A stretch of 64,000 bases of DNA, taken from Neomegalonema sp. (GTDB lineage: Bacteria; Pseudomonadota; Alphaproteobacteria; Rhodobacterales; Rhodobacteraceae). Shown here piece after piece: positions 43,867-54,570 of this stretch. Under the pieces are notes generated by a model. The model ran no database searches. It had not been told where the DNA came from and saw nothing but the letters and a program-made list of their open reading frames with translations. Where the stretch lies: the NCBI RefSeq assembly GCF_028688855.1, contig NZ_JAQTXI010000018.1:1-64000 (forward strand). The letters run 5' to 3'. Made by a program: the position numbers and the translations under genes. Within the stretch, counting starts at the first letter, position 1. The number at the start of each line of letters is the position of its first letter.

Positions 43867-45528
43867 TCAGTGGTGAGGGTTGTCCGCGATCACCGGCAGC
43901 ACCTCGAAGGTGTGCTCGGGGGGCGGCGAAGGCAGGGTCCATTCCAGCGTGTCGGCGCTGGGGCCCCAGTAGTTCGCGCCGACCTTCTCGCCCTTCGTCG
44001 CGGTGGAGTACATCACGTAGAAGAACCAGAGCAGCGAGGCGCCGGAGATGAAGGCGCCGATCGACGACACCATGTTCCAGCCCGCATAGGACTCGTGATA
44101 GTCGATGTAGCGGCGCGGCATGCCCGCGAGACCGAGGAAATGCTGCGGGAAGAAGGTGAGGTTCGCGCCGATGAACATCAGCCAGAAATGCAGCTTGCCC
44201 TGCCACTCGATGTACTGGCGGCCCGTCACCTTGCCGACCCAGTAGTAGTAGCCGGCGAAGATGCAGAAGATCGCGCCCAGAGACATCACGTAGTGGAAAT
44301 GCGCCACCACGTAATAGGTGTCGTGCATGGCGCGGTCGACGCCCGCCTGGCTCAGCACCACGCCGGTCACGCCGCCGACCGTGAACAGGAAGATGAAGCC
44401 GATCGCCCAGAGCATGGGCGCCCGGAACTCGATGGAGCCGCCCCACATGGTGGCGATCCACGAGAAGATCTTCACGCCCGTCGGCACCGCGATCACCATG
44501 GTGGCGATCATGAAGTAGGCCTGGGTGTCGGCCGACATGCCCACCGTGTACATGTGGTGCGCCCAGACCACGAAGCCCAGAACGCCGATGGAGGCCATGG
44601 CGTAGACCATCGCGAGATAGCCGAAGACCGGCTTCTTCGAGAAGGTCGCGATGACGTGGCTGATGATGCCGAAGCCCGGAACGATGATCATGTAGACTTC
44701 GGGATGGCCGAAGAACCACAGCAGATGCTGATAAAGCACCGGATCGCCGCCCCCGACGGGGTCGAAGAAATGCGTGCCGAAGTTGCGGTCCATCAGCAGC
44801 ATGGTGATCGCGCCCGCCAGAACCGGCAGAGACAGCAGGATCAGGAAGGCCGTGATGAAGATCGACCAGGCGAAGAGCGGCGTCTTGTGCAGGGTCATGC
44901 CCGGCGCGCGCATGTTCAGGAAGGTCGCGATGATGTTGATCGCGCCGAGGATCGACGAGGCGCCCGAGACGTGCACCGCGAAGATCGCGATGTCCATCGC
45001 CATGCCCGGCGAACCCGAGGTCGAGAGCGGCGCATAGAGCACCCAGCCCACGCCGATGCCCGTCTGGGAGGTGTCCATCAGGCTGATGACGCTCGCCAGC
45101 ACCGCCAGGGCGCTGCCGCAGACGTAGAGCCAGAAGCTGAGGTTGTTCAGGCGCGGAAAGGCCATGTCCGGCGCGCCGATCATCAGCGGCATGAAGTAGT
45201 TGCCGAAGCCGCCGAAGAGCGCCGGAATCACCACGAAGAACATCATCAGGATGCCGTGTCCGGTCACCATGATGTTCCAGAGGTTGCCGTTGGGCGTGCC
45301 GTCGGCGTTGACCATGTACTGCACGCCCGGCTGCATCAGCTCGAGGCGCATGTACATCGTGAAGGCGACGGAGACCAGGCCCACCGCCGCCGCCACGAGG
45401 AAATACAGGATTCCGATGTCTTTATGGTTGGTCGAGCAGAACCAGCGGGTGAAGAACCCCGGCTTCCCGTGAGCGTGGCCTTCGGCGTGGCCATGCCCCC
45501 CATGCTCGACGCCCGTCGCGTGCGCCAT
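43867..45528 (-). CDS. ctaD: Cytochrome c oxidase (aa3-type) subunit I
   Basis: The haem-copper catalytic subunit of the terminal oxidase. The 553-residue protein starts at 45528, after GGGAGGGAG. Twelve membrane helices are present. The low-spin haem ligand is in [15 protein letters not shown]; CuB ligands and the cross-linked Tyr are in [17 protein letters not shown] and [12 protein letters not shown]; the haem a and a3 histidines are in [12 protein letters not shown]. The K- and D-channel residues are in the expected segments. A His-rich N terminus ([11 protein letters not shown]) precedes helix 1. Subunits II and III are not adjacent. Confidence 0.97.
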   Translation of the reverse strand: MAHATGVEHGGHGHAEGHAHGKPGFFTRWFCSTNHKDIGILYFLVAAAVGLVSVAFTMYMRLELMQPGVQYMVNADGTPNGNLWNIMVTGHGILMMFFVVIPALFGGFGNYFMPLMIGAPDMAFPRLNNLSFWLYVCGSALAVLASVISLMDTSQTGIGVGWVLYAPLSTSGSPGMAMDIAIFAVHVSGASSILGAINIIATFLNMRAPGMTLHKTPLFAWSIFITAFLILLSLPVLAGAITMLLMDRNFGTHFFDPVGGGDPVLYQHLLWFFGHPEVYMIIVPGFGIISHVIATFSKKPVFGYLAMVYAMASIGVLGFVVWAHHMYTVGMSADTQAYFMIATMVIAVPTGVKIFSWIATMWGGSIEFRAPMLWAIGFIFLFTVGGVTGVVLSQAGVDRAMHDTYYVVAHFHYVMSLGAIFCIFAGYYYWVGKVTGRQYIEWQGKLHFWLMFIGANLTFFPQHFLGLAGMPRRYIDYHESYAGWNMVSSIGAFISGASLLWFFYVMYSTATKGEKVGANYWGPSADTLEWTLPSPPPEHTFEVLPVIADNPHH

Positions 45529-45932
45529 GCGTTTCTCCCTCCCGAAGCGTCGGCGTGAGCCGAGGCCCTGCAAGAACGCCCGGAGCCGCCCCCCGGAATC
45601 CCGGGGTTCGCGCCGGGCGCGCGTCCTCCGTGAGCCATAGCGCGGCCCGCGATGGTTGACAACCGGGCCGATGGGCGCAAAGCGTCGCGGAGAAGGATCC
45701 GGCCTCCTCACTCCCCCGGGCTTCCCCTCCTCACTCCCCCTCGGGCGCCCTGCGCCTCCCGCCGCAGGGCCGCGCGGCCCGTTCACGAAGGATCACGCGA
45801 AAAGTGAAGTCCGGGAGGCCCTCGCCTCTCGACATGCGGGCCGGGGGCGCCAATCTTATCCGGACCTTCAGGGCGGACCTCCGGCCCTCAGGACCCTGTC
45901 GCCGCCCCTTCGAGGATTCCAGGAACAGCATC
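45529..45932. other. Gene-free divergent intergenic region, ctaD to degP
   Basis: About 400 bp between divergent genes. It holds the putative ctaD promoter (45634-45662) and a direct repeat of CCTCCTCACTCCCCC (45703-45717 and about 45727-45741). Small GC-rich inverted repeats lie between 45740 and 45785. An open frame enters degP from 45804 but looks non-coding before the signal peptide. No tRNA or small RNA recognised. Confidence 0.5.
45634..45662 (-). promoter_or_regulatory. Putative ctaD promoter
   Basis: On the minus strand TTGTCA (45662-45657), 17-nt spacer, TATGGC (45639-45634), about 105 bp upstream of the ctaD start. Confidence 0.5.
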
Positions 45933-47435
45933 ATGCGCAACTCCCTTCCGCTCCGCTCCGCGCTCGCCGCCGCTCTGGCTCTCGGGGCCGCGCCGCCGCT
46001 TCTGGCCGAGCAGCTGCCCTCCGCGCCGCTGACGGCCGCCCCCGCCGACTTCTCGGACGTGGTCGAGGCCGTGAGCCCCGCCGTGGTCAGCATCAGCGTC
46101 GAGATGCGCGGCCCCGTCGTCGTCCCGGACCGGAGCTCGGGCGCCGACGCCGATCGCTTCGGCGAACTGCCGCCGGAGCTGCGCGACTTCTTCGACCGCT
46201 TCGGCCGCGGCTCGCCCTTCGCCGAGCGCGACGGACGCGGCTCGCCCTTCGCCGACCGCGATCGCCGGGGCGGCCAGCCCGAGAGCCGTCGGGGCGCCGC
46301 CCAGGGCTCGGGCTTCCTCGTCAGCGCCGACGGCTACGTGGTCACCAACAACCACGTGATCGAGAACGGCTCCTCGATCAGCATCCAGACCCAGTCCGGC
46401 CGCGAGCTGCCCGCCCGCCTGATCGGCGCCGATCCGCGCACCGACCTGGCCCTGCTGAAGGTCGAGGGCGAGGATTTCCCCTTCGTCCGCTTCGGCGACA
46501 GCGCCAGGGCGCGCGTGGGGCAATGGGTGGTGACCATCGGCAATCCCTTCGGGCTCGGCGGCACGGCCACGGCGGGCATCGTCTCGGCGGTGGGCCGCGA
46601 CATCCGCGCGGGCTCCTACGACGACTTCATCCAGATCGACGCCCCGATCAACCGCGGCAATTCGGGCGGCCCCGCCTTCAACCTCCAGGGCGAGGTGATC
46701 GGCGTGAACACCGTGATCTTCTCGCCTTCGGGCGGCAACGTCGGGATCGGCTTCGCGATCTCCTCCAACATGGCCCGCGAGGTGATCGAGGGGCTCAAGG
46801 AGAACGGCCGCGTCGAGCGCGGATGGCTCGGCGTGGCGATCCAGCCGCTGTCGCCGGTCCTCGCCGAGGGCGTCGGCCTCGACGCCGAGGCCAAGGGCGC
46901 GCTCGTCTCCCATGTCGAGCCCGACGGACCGGCGGCCAGGGCCGGCGTGCAGGTGCGCGACGTGGTGGTCTCCTTCGCCGGCGCCCCCATCGAGGACGCC
47001 CGCAGCCTCTCGCGGGCGGTGGGCGGCCAGCGCCCCGGCGCGACCCTGCCGCTCGAGGTCATCCGCGGCGGCGAGCGCAAGACCATCTCCATCGACCTCG
47101 GCTCCCTGCCCGGAGAGGAAGGCCCGCAGGCCGCCGTCGAAGCGCCCGCCCCCGGCGAAGGCGGCGCGCGGCTCGGGCTCTCGCTGCGCAACGACCGCGA
47201 GAACGGCGGCGTCGTGGTGGATCGGGTGCGCCCCGACTCCGCCGCCGAAGAGGCCGGAATCGAGGTCGGGGACCGCATCATCGGCGTGGGCGACTCCGAG
47301 GTCTCGACCGCCGCCCAGGCCGCCGACGCCATCCGCGCCGCCCAGGCCGAAGGCCGCAAGGCCCTGCTGCTCCAGATCGTCAAGCCGGAGGACGAGCGTT
47401 CGGTCTTCGTGGCGCTGCCGCTCAGCGGCTCCTGA
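45933..47435 (+). CDS. degP: DegP/HtrA-type periplasmic serine protease
   Basis: A 500-residue Do-family protease/chaperone for periplasmic quality control. Signal peptide MRNSLPLRSALAAALALGAAPPLLA precedes the trypsin-like domain. The catalytic triad is H141 (VTNNHVIENG), D171 (RTDLALLKVEG) and S244 (NRGNSGGPAFN). Two PDZ domains follow (RGWLGVAIQPLSPVLAEGVG and RLGLSLRNDRENGGVVVDRV regions). An Arg/Gly/Asp-rich LA loop with an imperfect repeat (FAERDGRGSPFADRD) lies near residues 90-110. A two-component system follows in the same direction. Confidence 0.95.
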   Translation: MRNSLPLRSALAAALALGAAPPLLAEQLPSAPLTAAPADFSDVVEAVSPAVVSISVEMRGPVVVPDRSSGADADRFGELPPELRDFFDRFGRGSPFAERDGRGSPFADRDRRGGQPESRRGAAQGSGFLVSADGYVVTNNHVIENGSSISIQTQSGRELPARLIGADPRTDLALLKVEGEDFPFVRFGDSARARVGQWVVTIGNPFGLGGTATAGIVSAVGRDIRAGSYDDFIQIDAPINRGNSGGPAFNLQGEVIGVNTVIFSPSGGNVGIGFAISSNMAREVIEGLKENGRVERGWLGVAIQPLSPVLAEGVGLDAEAKGALVSHVEPDGPAARAGVQVRDVVVSFAGAPIEDARSLSRAVGGQRPGATLPLEVIRGGERKTISIDLGSLPGEEGPQAAVEAPAPGEGGARLGLSLRNDRENGGVVVDRVRPDSAAEEAGIEVGDRIIGVGDSEVSTAAQAADAIRAAQAEGRKALLLQIVKPEDERSVFVALPLSGS

Positions 47436-47564
47436 GCCGCGAAAGCCGGAAGATCGGGGGCGCGGGCTTGAGCTTGCGCCTCCGGAGGCCTATCTCGGCG
47501 CAGAGATCCCGCAGCGCTCCGGTCCGGCGCAGCGCGAGGCCCCGCAGAGGAGATCCGCCCCGCC

Positions 47565-48248
47565 ATGCGCATTCTGGTCATCGAGGACGACGCCCGCGCC
47601 GCCGAACATCTGGTCGGCGGCCTGCGCGAACGCGCCCATGAGGCCGATTGGGCCAGAGACGGAATCGACGGTCTGGACCGCGCCTCCCGGGGCGGATACG
47701 ACGCCCTGATCGTCGACCGGATGATGCCGGGGCTCGACGGGCTGGAGATGCTCAAGCGGCTGCGGGCCATGGGCTGCGACACGCCCGCGCTCTTCCTGAC
47801 GGCGCTGGACCAGGTGGACCACCGCGTCGAGGGGCTGCGGGCGGGCGCCGAGGATTATCTCGTCAAGCCCTACGCCTTCCCCGAGCTTCTCGCCCGCATC
47901 GAGGGTCTGGCGCGGCGCAGGACGCCCGAAGCGGCGGTCACGAAACTGCGCCTCGCCGATCTGGAGATGGACCTCCTCGCGCGCACCGTGACCCGCGCAG
48001 GCGACCGGATCGACCTGCAGCCCCGCGAATTCAGGCTGCTCGAAGAGCTGCTCCGGCATTCGGGCCAGGTGGTCACGCGCACCATGCTGCTCGAAAGCGT
48101 CTGGGACTATCACTTCGACCCGCAGACCAACGTCATCGACGTGCACATCTCGCGGCTGCGCTCCAAGATCGACAAGGGCTATGATCCGCCGCTGCTCAAG
48201 ACGGTGCGCGGCGCGGGCTACATGCTGACGGCCGATGGCGAAGCTTAA
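47565..48248 (+). CDS. OmpR-family response regulator
   Basis: A 227-residue DNA-binding regulator. The receiver domain has the acidic pair E7-D8-D9, phosphoacceptor D51 (DALIVDRMMPGLDG), T/S in LFLTALDQ and the switch Lys in DYLVKPYAF. The winged-helix domain has LQPREFRLLEELLRHSGQVVTRTMLLESVWDYHFDPQTNVIDVHISRLRSKID, read in parts, and a closing KTVRGAGYMLTAD. Its end overlaps the sensor kinase gene by 14 nt. With degP upstream, the arrangement resembles envelope-stress loci of other alphaproteobacteria such as FeuP/FeuQ; the trigger is unknown. Confidence 0.94.
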   Translation: MRILVIEDDARAAEHLVGGLRERAHEADWARDGIDGLDRASRGGYDALIVDRMMPGLDGLEMLKRLRAMGCDTPALFLTALDQVDHRVEGLRAGAEDYLVKPYAFPELLARIEGLARRRTPEAAVTKLRLADLEMDLLARTVTRAGDRIDLQPREFRLLEELLRHSGQVVTRTMLLESVWDYHFDPQTNVIDVHISRLRSKIDKGYDPPLLKTVRGAGYMLTADGEA

Positions 48249-49704
48249 GTTCCTCGATTCCTACGTCTTCCGTCTCGCCCTCGGCTATACGGCCATGGTG
48301 GTGAGCGTGATTTCGCTCGTCTTCATCTTCTCCTACGCCGCCGCCGACCGGCTGCTGAACCGCGAGATGCGCGCCGCCATCGAGACCGAATCCGACAATC
48401 TCTCCCGCCGCTACAGGCTCGCCGCCGGAGACCCGGCCGCCGAGCCGAACCTCGCCGCCGCCCTGAGCGAGATCCTGCCGATCATGCACGCCCGCGACGA
48501 GGCCAGCGAAGACGCCTTCTATCAGCTCTACCGGCCCGCCGCCGAGGGACAGCCCGCCCGCAAGCTCGCGGACGGCGCCTTCAAGATCGACGTCCTGCAA
48601 TACGGCCAGCCCGACGAAGGCGGCTGGATCCACGCGACGCTTCCGCCTTCGTCCGGCCCCGGCGGGTCGGGGCGCGCCCGTCGGGTGACGGCGCTGCAGA
48701 CCACGCTGGATTCGAGCCTCTCCCTGGTGGTGGGCCGAGACCGCAACCAGCATCGCAGCGTCAAGGACACCCTCTTCCGCATGATGCTGAGCGGCCTCGG
48801 CGTGACCACCGCCCTCGGGCTTCTCGGGGGGGCGGTCTCGGCCCAGCGCATGATGCGCCGCGTCGAGCGCGCCCGCCGCGCCGCTCAGGACATCATGACC
48901 GGAGACCTCAAGCGGCGTCTGCCGCTGGTCGGCTACGACGACGAACTGGAGCGCCTCACCATCACGCTCAACCAGATGCTCGACCGCATCGAGCGGCTGG
49001 TGGAGGCCATGCGCGAAGTCACCGACGACGTGGCCCATGATCTGCGCACGCCCCTGACGCGGCTGAGGGCGCGGGCCGAAAGGGCGCTGCGGCAGCCCTC
49101 GGCCTCTCAGCCCGAGCTGCGCGCCGCCCTCGACGAATGCGTGCAGGAGGCCGACCGGCTTCTGGCGGTCTTCAGGGCGATCCTCTCCATCGCGCGGCTG
49201 AAGACCCGGCGCGGCGCCTGCGACGAGCATCCCGAGATCGACCTCAGCCAGGCCGTGGCCGACGCGGGCGAGCTCTACGAACCCGTGCTGGAGGAGGCCG
49301 GATTCGCCCTGAAGCTCGACATCGCGCCCGATCTGCGCATCCGGGGCGAGCGGGCCCTGATCGGACAGGCCGTGGCCAACCTCATCGAGAACGCCCTGCA
49401 TTACGGCCTGCCGCCGGAGGGCTCCGGACGCAGGCCCGAGGTCACGCTCCGGCTGGCCCGACGCGGAGACCGCGCCGAGATCTCGGTCGCCGACCGGGGC
49501 CCCGGCGTGCCCCCCGACAAGCGCGAGGCGGTGTTCTCGCGCTTCTCGCGGCTGGATCCGAGCCGCGCCGAGGAAGGCGTGGGGCTGGGGCTGGCCTTCG
49601 TGCGGGCGGTGGCGGAGTCGCATGGCGGCTCCTCGCGCATCGAGGACGCCGGGCCGGGCGCGCGGGTGGTGGTGGCGCTGCCCGCCTCCCAGGGCGAGGC
49701 CTGA
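48235..49704 (+). CDS. Membrane sensor histidine kinase paired with the regulator
   Basis: A 489-residue kinase. Helix 1 (LALGYTAMVVSVISLVFIFSYAAAD) is near the N terminus and helix 2 is around residues 180-200 (LFRMMLSGLGVTTALGLLGGAVSA), with a periplasmic sensing region of about 145 residues between them. A HAMP domain (QDIMTGDLKRRLPLVGYDDELERL) leads to H268 in VAHDLRTPLTRL, the N-box NLIENALHY, DRGPGVP, FSRF and GVGLGLAFVRAVAE. The ATG lies within the regulator's 3' end, showing tight coupling. Confidence 0.94.
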   Translation: MAKLKFLDSYVFRLALGYTAMVVSVISLVFIFSYAAADRLLNREMRAAIETESDNLSRRYRLAAGDPAAEPNLAAALSEILPIMHARDEASEDAFYQLYRPAAEGQPARKLADGAFKIDVLQYGQPDEGGWIHATLPPSSGPGGSGRARRVTALQTTLDSSLSLVVGRDRNQHRSVKDTLFRMMLSGLGVTTALGLLGGAVSAQRMMRRVERARRAAQDIMTGDLKRRLPLVGYDDELERLTITLNQMLDRIERLVEAMREVTDDVAHDLRTPLTRLRARAERALRQPSASQPELRAALDECVQEADRLLAVFRAILSIARLKTRRGACDEHPEIDLSQAVADAGELYEPVLEEAGFALKLDIAPDLRIRGERALIGQAVANLIENALHYGLPPEGSGRRPEVTLRLARRGDRAEISVADRGPGVPPDKREAVFSRFSRLDPSRAEEGVGLGLAFVRAVAESHGGSSRIEDAGPGARVVVALPASQGEA

Positions 49705-49796
49705 GGGCTCCGCAGGGCCGGAACGCCTTGAATCCGCTTGACGCCGCGCCGCGCCCGGTTACTCCTGCGCGAAAAGCTCTCGGGAGGATCCCAGCC

Positions 49797-50693
49797 ATGG
49801 GCGAAACGCTCTATTTCGGCCTCGACGGCGGCGGCACGGGCTCGCGCGCGCGCCTGACGGACGCGCAAGGCCGCAAGCTCTCCGAAGCCGAGGCGGGCAT
49901 GGGCGCCATCGCCACCGGAGACGGATCCGCCTCCCACGCCTCGATTCTGGAGGCGGCGCGGCTCTGCGTCGAGCGCGCGGGCCTGCCGCCCGAAGCCGTC
50001 CGCGACGTGCGGGCCGGACTCGGAGTCTCGGGCGCGCCGATGCGCGGCGCCCGCGAGCGGCTCCGGGCGCGAGGCCTGCCCTTCGCCCGCACGGTGATCG
50101 GCACCGACGGACATACGGCCTGTCTGGGCGCCCATGGCGGCGAGGAAGGCGGGCTGGTGATCTTCGGCACGGGCTGCGTGGGGGGCGTCTTCGCGCGGGG
50201 CCGCTATCGCGAGGCGGGGGGCTGGGGCTTCGCCTGCGACGACTTCGGTTCGGGCGCAGACATGGGCCGCCGCGCCGTGCATCTGACCATGCGCGCCGCC
50301 GACGGCGACGTGGAGGGCGGCCGTCTGGCGGAGGCTCTGCTGAAGGATTTCGGCGGCGATCCCCGCGACATGGGATTCTGGGCCGCCACCGCCACGCCCG
50401 GCGAGTTCGGGCGCTATGCGCGGCTCATCTTCGATCTCGCTGAGGAGGGCGACGCTCCCGCCCGCAGCGTGGTGGCGCGCTCGGTGGAGGAATGCGCGCG
50501 GCTGACGCGGATCGCTCTGGACTGGGGCGCGCCGAGCGTGGTGCTGCACGGCTCCATCGCGCGGCGTCTGCGGCCCCTGCTGCCCGAGGCGCTGCTCGCC
50601 CGCATCGTCGAGCCCAAGGCCGACGCTCTGGAGGGCGCGCTGATCATGGCCCGACGCGGCAAGGCCGCCGTGGACGCTCTGGAGGAATGGTGA
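49797..50693 (+). CDS. BadF/BadG-type ATPase, probable N-acetylglucosamine or glucosamine kinase
   Basis: A 298-residue ASKHA-fold protein. The ATP phosphate-1 motif [14 protein letters not shown], phosphate-2 motif [12 protein letters not shown], and the catalytic-region Asp in [11 protein letters not shown] are in order. [21 protein letters not shown] is characteristic of bacterial GlcNAc kinases (cf. NAGK-like sequences GGWG.LLGDEGS). The start is the ATG at 49797, 9 nt after GGGAGG. It is followed by rsmA with a stop/start overlap. The amino-sugar substrate is an inference from family similarity. Confidence 0.85.
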   Translation: MGETLYFGLDGGGTGSRARLTDAQGRKLSEAEAGMGAIATGDGSASHASILEAARLCVERAGLPPEAVRDVRAGLGVSGAPMRGARERLRARGLPFARTVIGTDGHTACLGAHGGEEGGLVIFGTGCVGGVFARGRYREAGGWGFACDDFGSGADMGRRAVHLTMRAADGDVEGGRLAEALLKDFGGDPRDMGFWAATATPGEFGRYARLIFDLAEEGDAPARSVVARSVEECARLTRIALDWGAPSVVLHGSIARRLRPLLPEALLARIVEPKADALEGALIMARRGKAAVDALEEW

Positions 50694-51568
50694 CCGAGAC
50701 TCCCGACTTCGCCGCCCACGCCGAGGCTCTGCACGCCCTGCCGCCGCTCCGCGAGGTGGTCGGACGCCATGAACTGGCGGCCAAGAAGGCTCTGGGCCAG
50801 AATTTCCTCTTCGACCTGAACCTGACCGGACGCGTCGCGCGGGCGGCGGGGGATCTGACCGGCTGCGACGTGCTGGAGATCGGCCCCGGCCCCGGCGGCC
50901 TGACGCGGGCTCTGCTGCTGGCGGGGGCGCGCAAGGTGGTGGCCGTGGAGCGCGACGAACGCGCCCTGCCCGCCCTCGCGGAGATCCAGGCGGCCGCTCC
51001 GGGGCGTCTGGAGGTCGTGGACGGCGACGCGCTGAAATTCGACCCTGCGCCCTATCTGACCGCGCCCGTGAAGATCGTGGCGAATCTGCCCTACAACATC
51101 GGCACGGAATTGCTCGTGCGCTGGCTGACGGCGCCGCAATGGCCGCCTTTCTGGTCCTCGCTCACGCTGATGTTCCAGAAGGAGGTCGCCGAGCGCATCG
51201 CGGCCAGGCCGGGAGATTCCGGCTATGGGCGGCTCGGGGTGCTGGCGGGCTGGCGGACGCAGGCCGAGATCGTCTTCGACATCTCGCCTCAGGCCTTCTT
51301 TCCGCCGCCGAAAGTCACCAGCTCGGTGGTGCGGATCCGGCCCCGCGAAAAGCCCCTCGCGGAGGCGGATCTCTCCGCGCTGGAGCGCGTGACCGCCGCC
51401 GCCTTCGGCCAGCGCCGCAAGATGCTGCGTCAGAGCCTGAAGTCTCTCGGCGTGGAGCCCGCGCCTCTGCTGGAGGCCGTCGGGATCGATCCCCAGCGCC
51501 GCGCGGAGACTCTCAGCGTGGAGGAGTTCTGCGCCCTCGCCCGCGCCTTCGCCGCCACCCGCGCCTGA
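50690..51568 (+). CDS. rsmA: 16S rRNA (adenine-1518/1519-N6) dimethyltransferase
   Basis: RsmA (KsgA) dimethylates two adjacent adenines near the 3' end of 16S rRNA during small-subunit maturation. The 292 residues include the N-terminal [22 protein letters not shown] motif [27 protein letters not shown], the catalytic [15 protein letters not shown] (NLPY), and [14 protein letters not shown]. Two starts are possible: ATG at 50687 lies only 1 nt after GGAGG, whereas GTG at 50690 has a 4-nt spacing and a GTGA overlap with the kinase stop, so the GTG is preferred. Confidence 0.93.
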   Translation: MTETPDFAAHAEALHALPPLREVVGRHELAAKKALGQNFLFDLNLTGRVARAAGDLTGCDVLEIGPGPGGLTRALLLAGARKVVAVERDERALPALAEIQAAAPGRLEVVDGDALKFDPAPYLTAPVKIVANLPYNIGTELLVRWLTAPQWPPFWSSLTLMFQKEVAERIAARPGDSGYGRLGVLAGWRTQAEIVFDISPQAFFPPPKVTSSVVRIRPREKPLAEADLSALERVTAAAFGQRRKMLRQSLKSLGVEPAPLLEAVGIDPQRRAETLSVEEFCALARAFAATRA

Positions 51569-51590
51569 ATTCAGCCCCAAGGAGGCCTCC

Positions 51591-51992
51591 ATGTCCCGCG
51601 CCCTTCTGCCCGCCCTTCTGCTCGGATTATGCCTGAGCGCCGTCCCGGCTTCGGCTCAGGACCATTCCGCCCATGGCGCTCACGGCGCCGCCCCTGCAGA
51701 GGCCGAGGCCTCGCCCGCCGAAGCGGCCTTCGCGGAATATGGCGCGGCCATGACGAAGATGATGGAGGACATGCACGGGACGCCCTCGCTCGGCGACGCC
51801 GACGCCGATTTCGCCGCCCAGATGATCCCGCATCATCAGGCCGCCGTGGAGATGGCCCGCACGCTGCTGACATATGGGAAGGATCCCGAGCTGCGCGCCC
51901 TCGCCGAAGAGGTGGTCAGGGCGCAGGAGGCCGAGATCGCTCAGCTTGAGGCCTGGCTCAAGGCCCATGGCGAGGCCAAGCCTCAGCCCTGA
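51591..51992 (+). CDS. Secreted DUF305 protein
   Basis: A 133-residue periplasmic protein with signal peptide [23 protein letters not shown] His-rich mature N terminus ([10 protein letters not shown]) precedes a four-helix DUF305 domain with [21 protein letters not shown] and [19 protein letters not shown]305 proteins include CopM, a copper-binding periplasmic protein, and the His/Met-rich sequence here ([10 protein letters not shown]) suits copper or another soft metal. Two histidines in PHHQ are the family core. It follows rsmA by 22 bp and is closed by a terminator. Confidence 0.88.
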   Translation: MSRALLPALLLGLCLSAVPASAQDHSAHGAHGAAPAEAEASPAEAAFAEYGAAMTKMMEDMHGTPSLGDADADFAAQMIPHHQAAVEMARTLLTYGKDPELRALAEEVVRAQEAEIAQLEAWLKAHGEAKPQP

Positions 51993-52001
51993 AACCGCGG
52001 A

Positions 52002-52028
52002 CGGGGGAGGATCGCCCTCCCCCGCTTT
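52002..52028 (+). terminator. Terminator after the DUF305 gene
   Basis: CGGGGGAGG (52002-52010), a 5-nt loop, CCTCCCCCG (52016-52024), then CTTTAA. It sits in the 43-bp gap between the convergent DUF305 and maeB genes. Confidence 0.7.
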
Positions 52029-52035
52029 AAAGGCA

Positions 52036-54351
52036 TCACTCCGCCGCCTGCTCCTCGCGACGGTCGAGCTGGGCGGCGTGGGCGGCGTCCACGGCGGCGA
52101 GCGCCGTCACATTGAGGATGCCGCGCGCCGTGGTGGTCGGCGTGACGATGTGGGCGGGCTTGTTCAGACCCATCAGCAAAGGCCCGACCCGCAGCCCGTC
52201 GGCCATGCTGACCAGCAGATTCACCGCCGCATGCGCCGCGTCGAGATTCGGGAAGATCAGCAGATTGGCCGGTCCCTGAAGGCGCGAGCTCGGGAAGATC
52301 CTCTGACGCACCGTCGGATCCATGGCCGCGTCGACGTGCATTTCGCCCTCATATTCGAAATCCGGGCGGATCTCGTCGAGGAGGCGCACCGTCTTGCGCA
52401 GCTTCAGGGCGCCGGGGGTGTCGCGGGCGCCGAAATTCGAGCCGCAGACGAAAGCCGCCTTGGGCTCGACGCCGAAGCGCCGCATCTCCTGAGCCGCCAT
52501 CAGCGTGATCTGGCTCAGATCCTCGGCGGAGGGCTCGGAGGCGGCGTAGGCGTCGGTGATGAAGACCGTGGCCTTGGGCGTGATCACCGCCGTCAGAGAA
52601 GCCAGACGGCAGGCGCTGGCGCGGCGTCCGATCACCCCCTCCAGATATTTCAGATGCCAGAGGTAATGCCCCGCCAGACCGCAGACGAGAGCGTCGGCCT
52701 CGCCGCGCTGGAGCATCATGGCGGCGATGGCCGTGGTGTTGGTGCGGATGATCTGCCGCGCGGCGTCCGGAGAAACCCCCTGACGCTCGGTCAGCGCGTG
52801 ATAGCCGCGCCAGTATTCGCCGTAACGCGGATCGTCCTCGGGGTCGCAGAGTTCGAAATGCACGTCCGGGCGGATCTTGAGCGCGAATTTCTCGCAACGC
52901 GCCTCGACCACCTTGCGCCGCCCGACGAGGATCGGCCGCGCGAGCTTCTCCTCGATGGCGGCCTGAACCGCCCGCAAGACGCGCTCATGCTCGCCCTCGG
53001 CGTAGACCACGCGCTTCTCCAGTCCCCGCGCCCGCGCGAAGACCGGCTTCATCAGGAAGCCCGAACGATAGACGAAGCGCGCCAGCCCCTCGCGATAGGC
53101 GGCGAAATCCGCGATGGGCCGCGTGGCGACCCCCGAATCCATGGCGGCTTGCGCCACGGCGGGCGCCACGGCCTCCAGCAGGCGAGGGTCGAAGGGCTTG
53201 GGGATGAGGTTGTCCGGGCCGAAGCGCAGATCCTCGCCTTCATAGGCGTTGGCGAGCTCGGCGGCGGCGGTGGCGCGGGCCAGCTCGGCGATGGCGCGCA
53301 CGGCGGCCATCTTCATCTCTTCGTTGATCTCGCGCGCGCCCACGTCGAGGGCGCCCCGGAAGATGAAGGGAAAGCAGAGGACGTTGTTGATCTGGTTCGG
53401 AAAATCGGATCTTCCCGTGGCGATCATGGCGTCGGGACGGGCCGCGCGGGCGACCTCCGGCATGATCTCCGGCGTGGGATTGGCCAGCGCGAAGATCATC
53501 GGCCGGGGCGCCATGTCCCTGACCATCTCGCCCGTGAGCAGCCCCGGCGCCGAGAGTCCGAGGAAGACGTCGGCGCCCTTCAGCGCCTCGGCGAGTTCGG
53601 GCCGCGGGCCGGGCTGGGCGAAACGGGCCTTTTCGGGGCTGAGGTCCTCGCGTTCGGGATGGACCAGCCCGCCGATGTCGTAAAGCCGGATGTTCTCGCG
53701 CTTGACGCCCAGCGTGATCAGCAGCTCCAGACAGGCGATGCCCGCCGCGCCGCCGCCCGTCGAGACCACCTTGAGGCTTTCGATGGCCTTGCCGCCGATC
53801 TCCAGAGCGTTGGTCACGGCGGCGCCCACCACGATGGCCGTGCCGTGCTGGTCGTCGTGGAAGACGGGGATGTTCATCCGGGCCTTCAGCTCGCGCTCGA
53901 CCTGGAAGCACTCCGGGGCCTTGATGTCCTCCAGATTGATCGCGCCGAAGGTGGGTTCGAGCGCCGCCACCGCCTCGATGAGCTTCTGCGGATCGTCGGC
54001 GTTCATCTCGATGTCGAAGACGTCGATGTCCGCGAATTTCTTGAAGAGCACCGCCTTGCCCTCCATCACGGGCTTGGAGGCCAGAGCGCCGATGTTCCCG
54101 AGCCCCAGAACCGCCGTGCCGTTGGAGATCACCGCCACGAGATTCCCCCGCGCGGTGTAGCGCGCCGCCGCCAGAGGATCGGCCGCGATGGCCCGGCAGG
54201 CCGCCGCCACGCCGGGACTATAGGCCATGGAGAGGTCGCGCTGGGTGGCGAGCGGCTTGGTGGCCTGGATCGCCAGTTTTCCGGGACGCGGATGCTCGTG
54301 ATAGGCCAGAGCGCGGGCGTCGAGATCCGTTTCGGGCGTAGGAGCTGGCAT
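52036..54351 (-). CDS. maeB: NADP-dependent malic enzyme with C-terminal phosphotransacetylase-like domain
   Basis: Decarboxylates malate to pyruvate with reduction of NADP+. The 771-residue protein is of the long MaeB type. Residues 1 to about 430 form the malic enzyme: [66 protein letters not shown] (read in parts), the catalytic [15 protein letters not shown], and the NADP motif [16 protein letters not shown]. The rest resembles phosphotransacetylase (GLVHPE..., then [23 protein letters not shown] and [19 protein letters not shown]), thought to be a regulatory acetyl-CoA-binding domain. Stands alone on the minus strand. Confidence 0.96.
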   Translation of the reverse strand: MPAPTPETDLDARALAYHEHPRPGKLAIQATKPLATQRDLSMAYSPGVAAACRAIAADPLAAARYTARGNLVAVISNGTAVLGLGNIGALASKPVMEGKAVLFKKFADIDVFDIEMNADDPQKLIEAVAALEPTFGAINLEDIKAPECFQVERELKARMNIPVFHDDQHGTAIVVGAAVTNALEIGGKAIESLKVVSTGGGAAGIACLELLITLGVKRENIRLYDIGGLVHPEREDLSPEKARFAQPGPRPELAEALKGADVFLGLSAPGLLTGEMVRDMAPRPMIFALANPTPEIMPEVARAARPDAMIATGRSDFPNQINNVLCFPFIFRGALDVGAREINEEMKMAAVRAIAELARATAAAELANAYEGEDLRFGPDNLIPKPFDPRLLEAVAPAVAQAAMDSGVATRPIADFAAYREGLARFVYRSGFLMKPVFARARGLEKRVVYAEGEHERVLRAVQAAIEEKLARPILVGRRKVVEARCEKFALKIRPDVHFELCDPEDDPRYGEYWRGYHALTERQGVSPDAARQIIRTNTTAIAAMMLQRGEADALVCGLAGHYLWHLKYLEGVIGRRASACRLASLTAVITPKATVFITDAYAASEPSAEDLSQITLMAAQEMRRFGVEPKAAFVCGSNFGARDTPGALKLRKTVRLLDEIRPDFEYEGEMHVDAAMDPTVRQRIFPSSRLQGPANLLIFPNLDAAHAAVNLLVSMADGLRVGPLLMGLNKPAHIVTPTTTARGILNVTALAAVDAAHAAQLDRREEQAAE

Positions 54352-54570
54352 GGGGGCGCTTCCTCTTGAAGTCCTTCGGGCGCAGGGCCCGTCACGCCTC
54401 CCGGGGCCGCCTCCTGCGAAGAGGCCGCCGCCTGAGGATCATGTCCGGGCCTCGCCCGTTTCATGGGGCGGAGCCGCTTTTCTGCGACTTTCGTCGGAGA
54501 CATTCGCGGGCGGAGCGCGCGGCGTCAAGGCGCAGGCCCCGCTTTCGGCTCCGGCGGGTCCGGAAAGGCC

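Noticed and set aside
46090..46290. Arg/Gly/Asp-rich repeat in DegP as a possible frameshift or assembly error
   Set aside because: The frame is continuous and the segment lies where the variable LA loop of HtrA proteases is expected.
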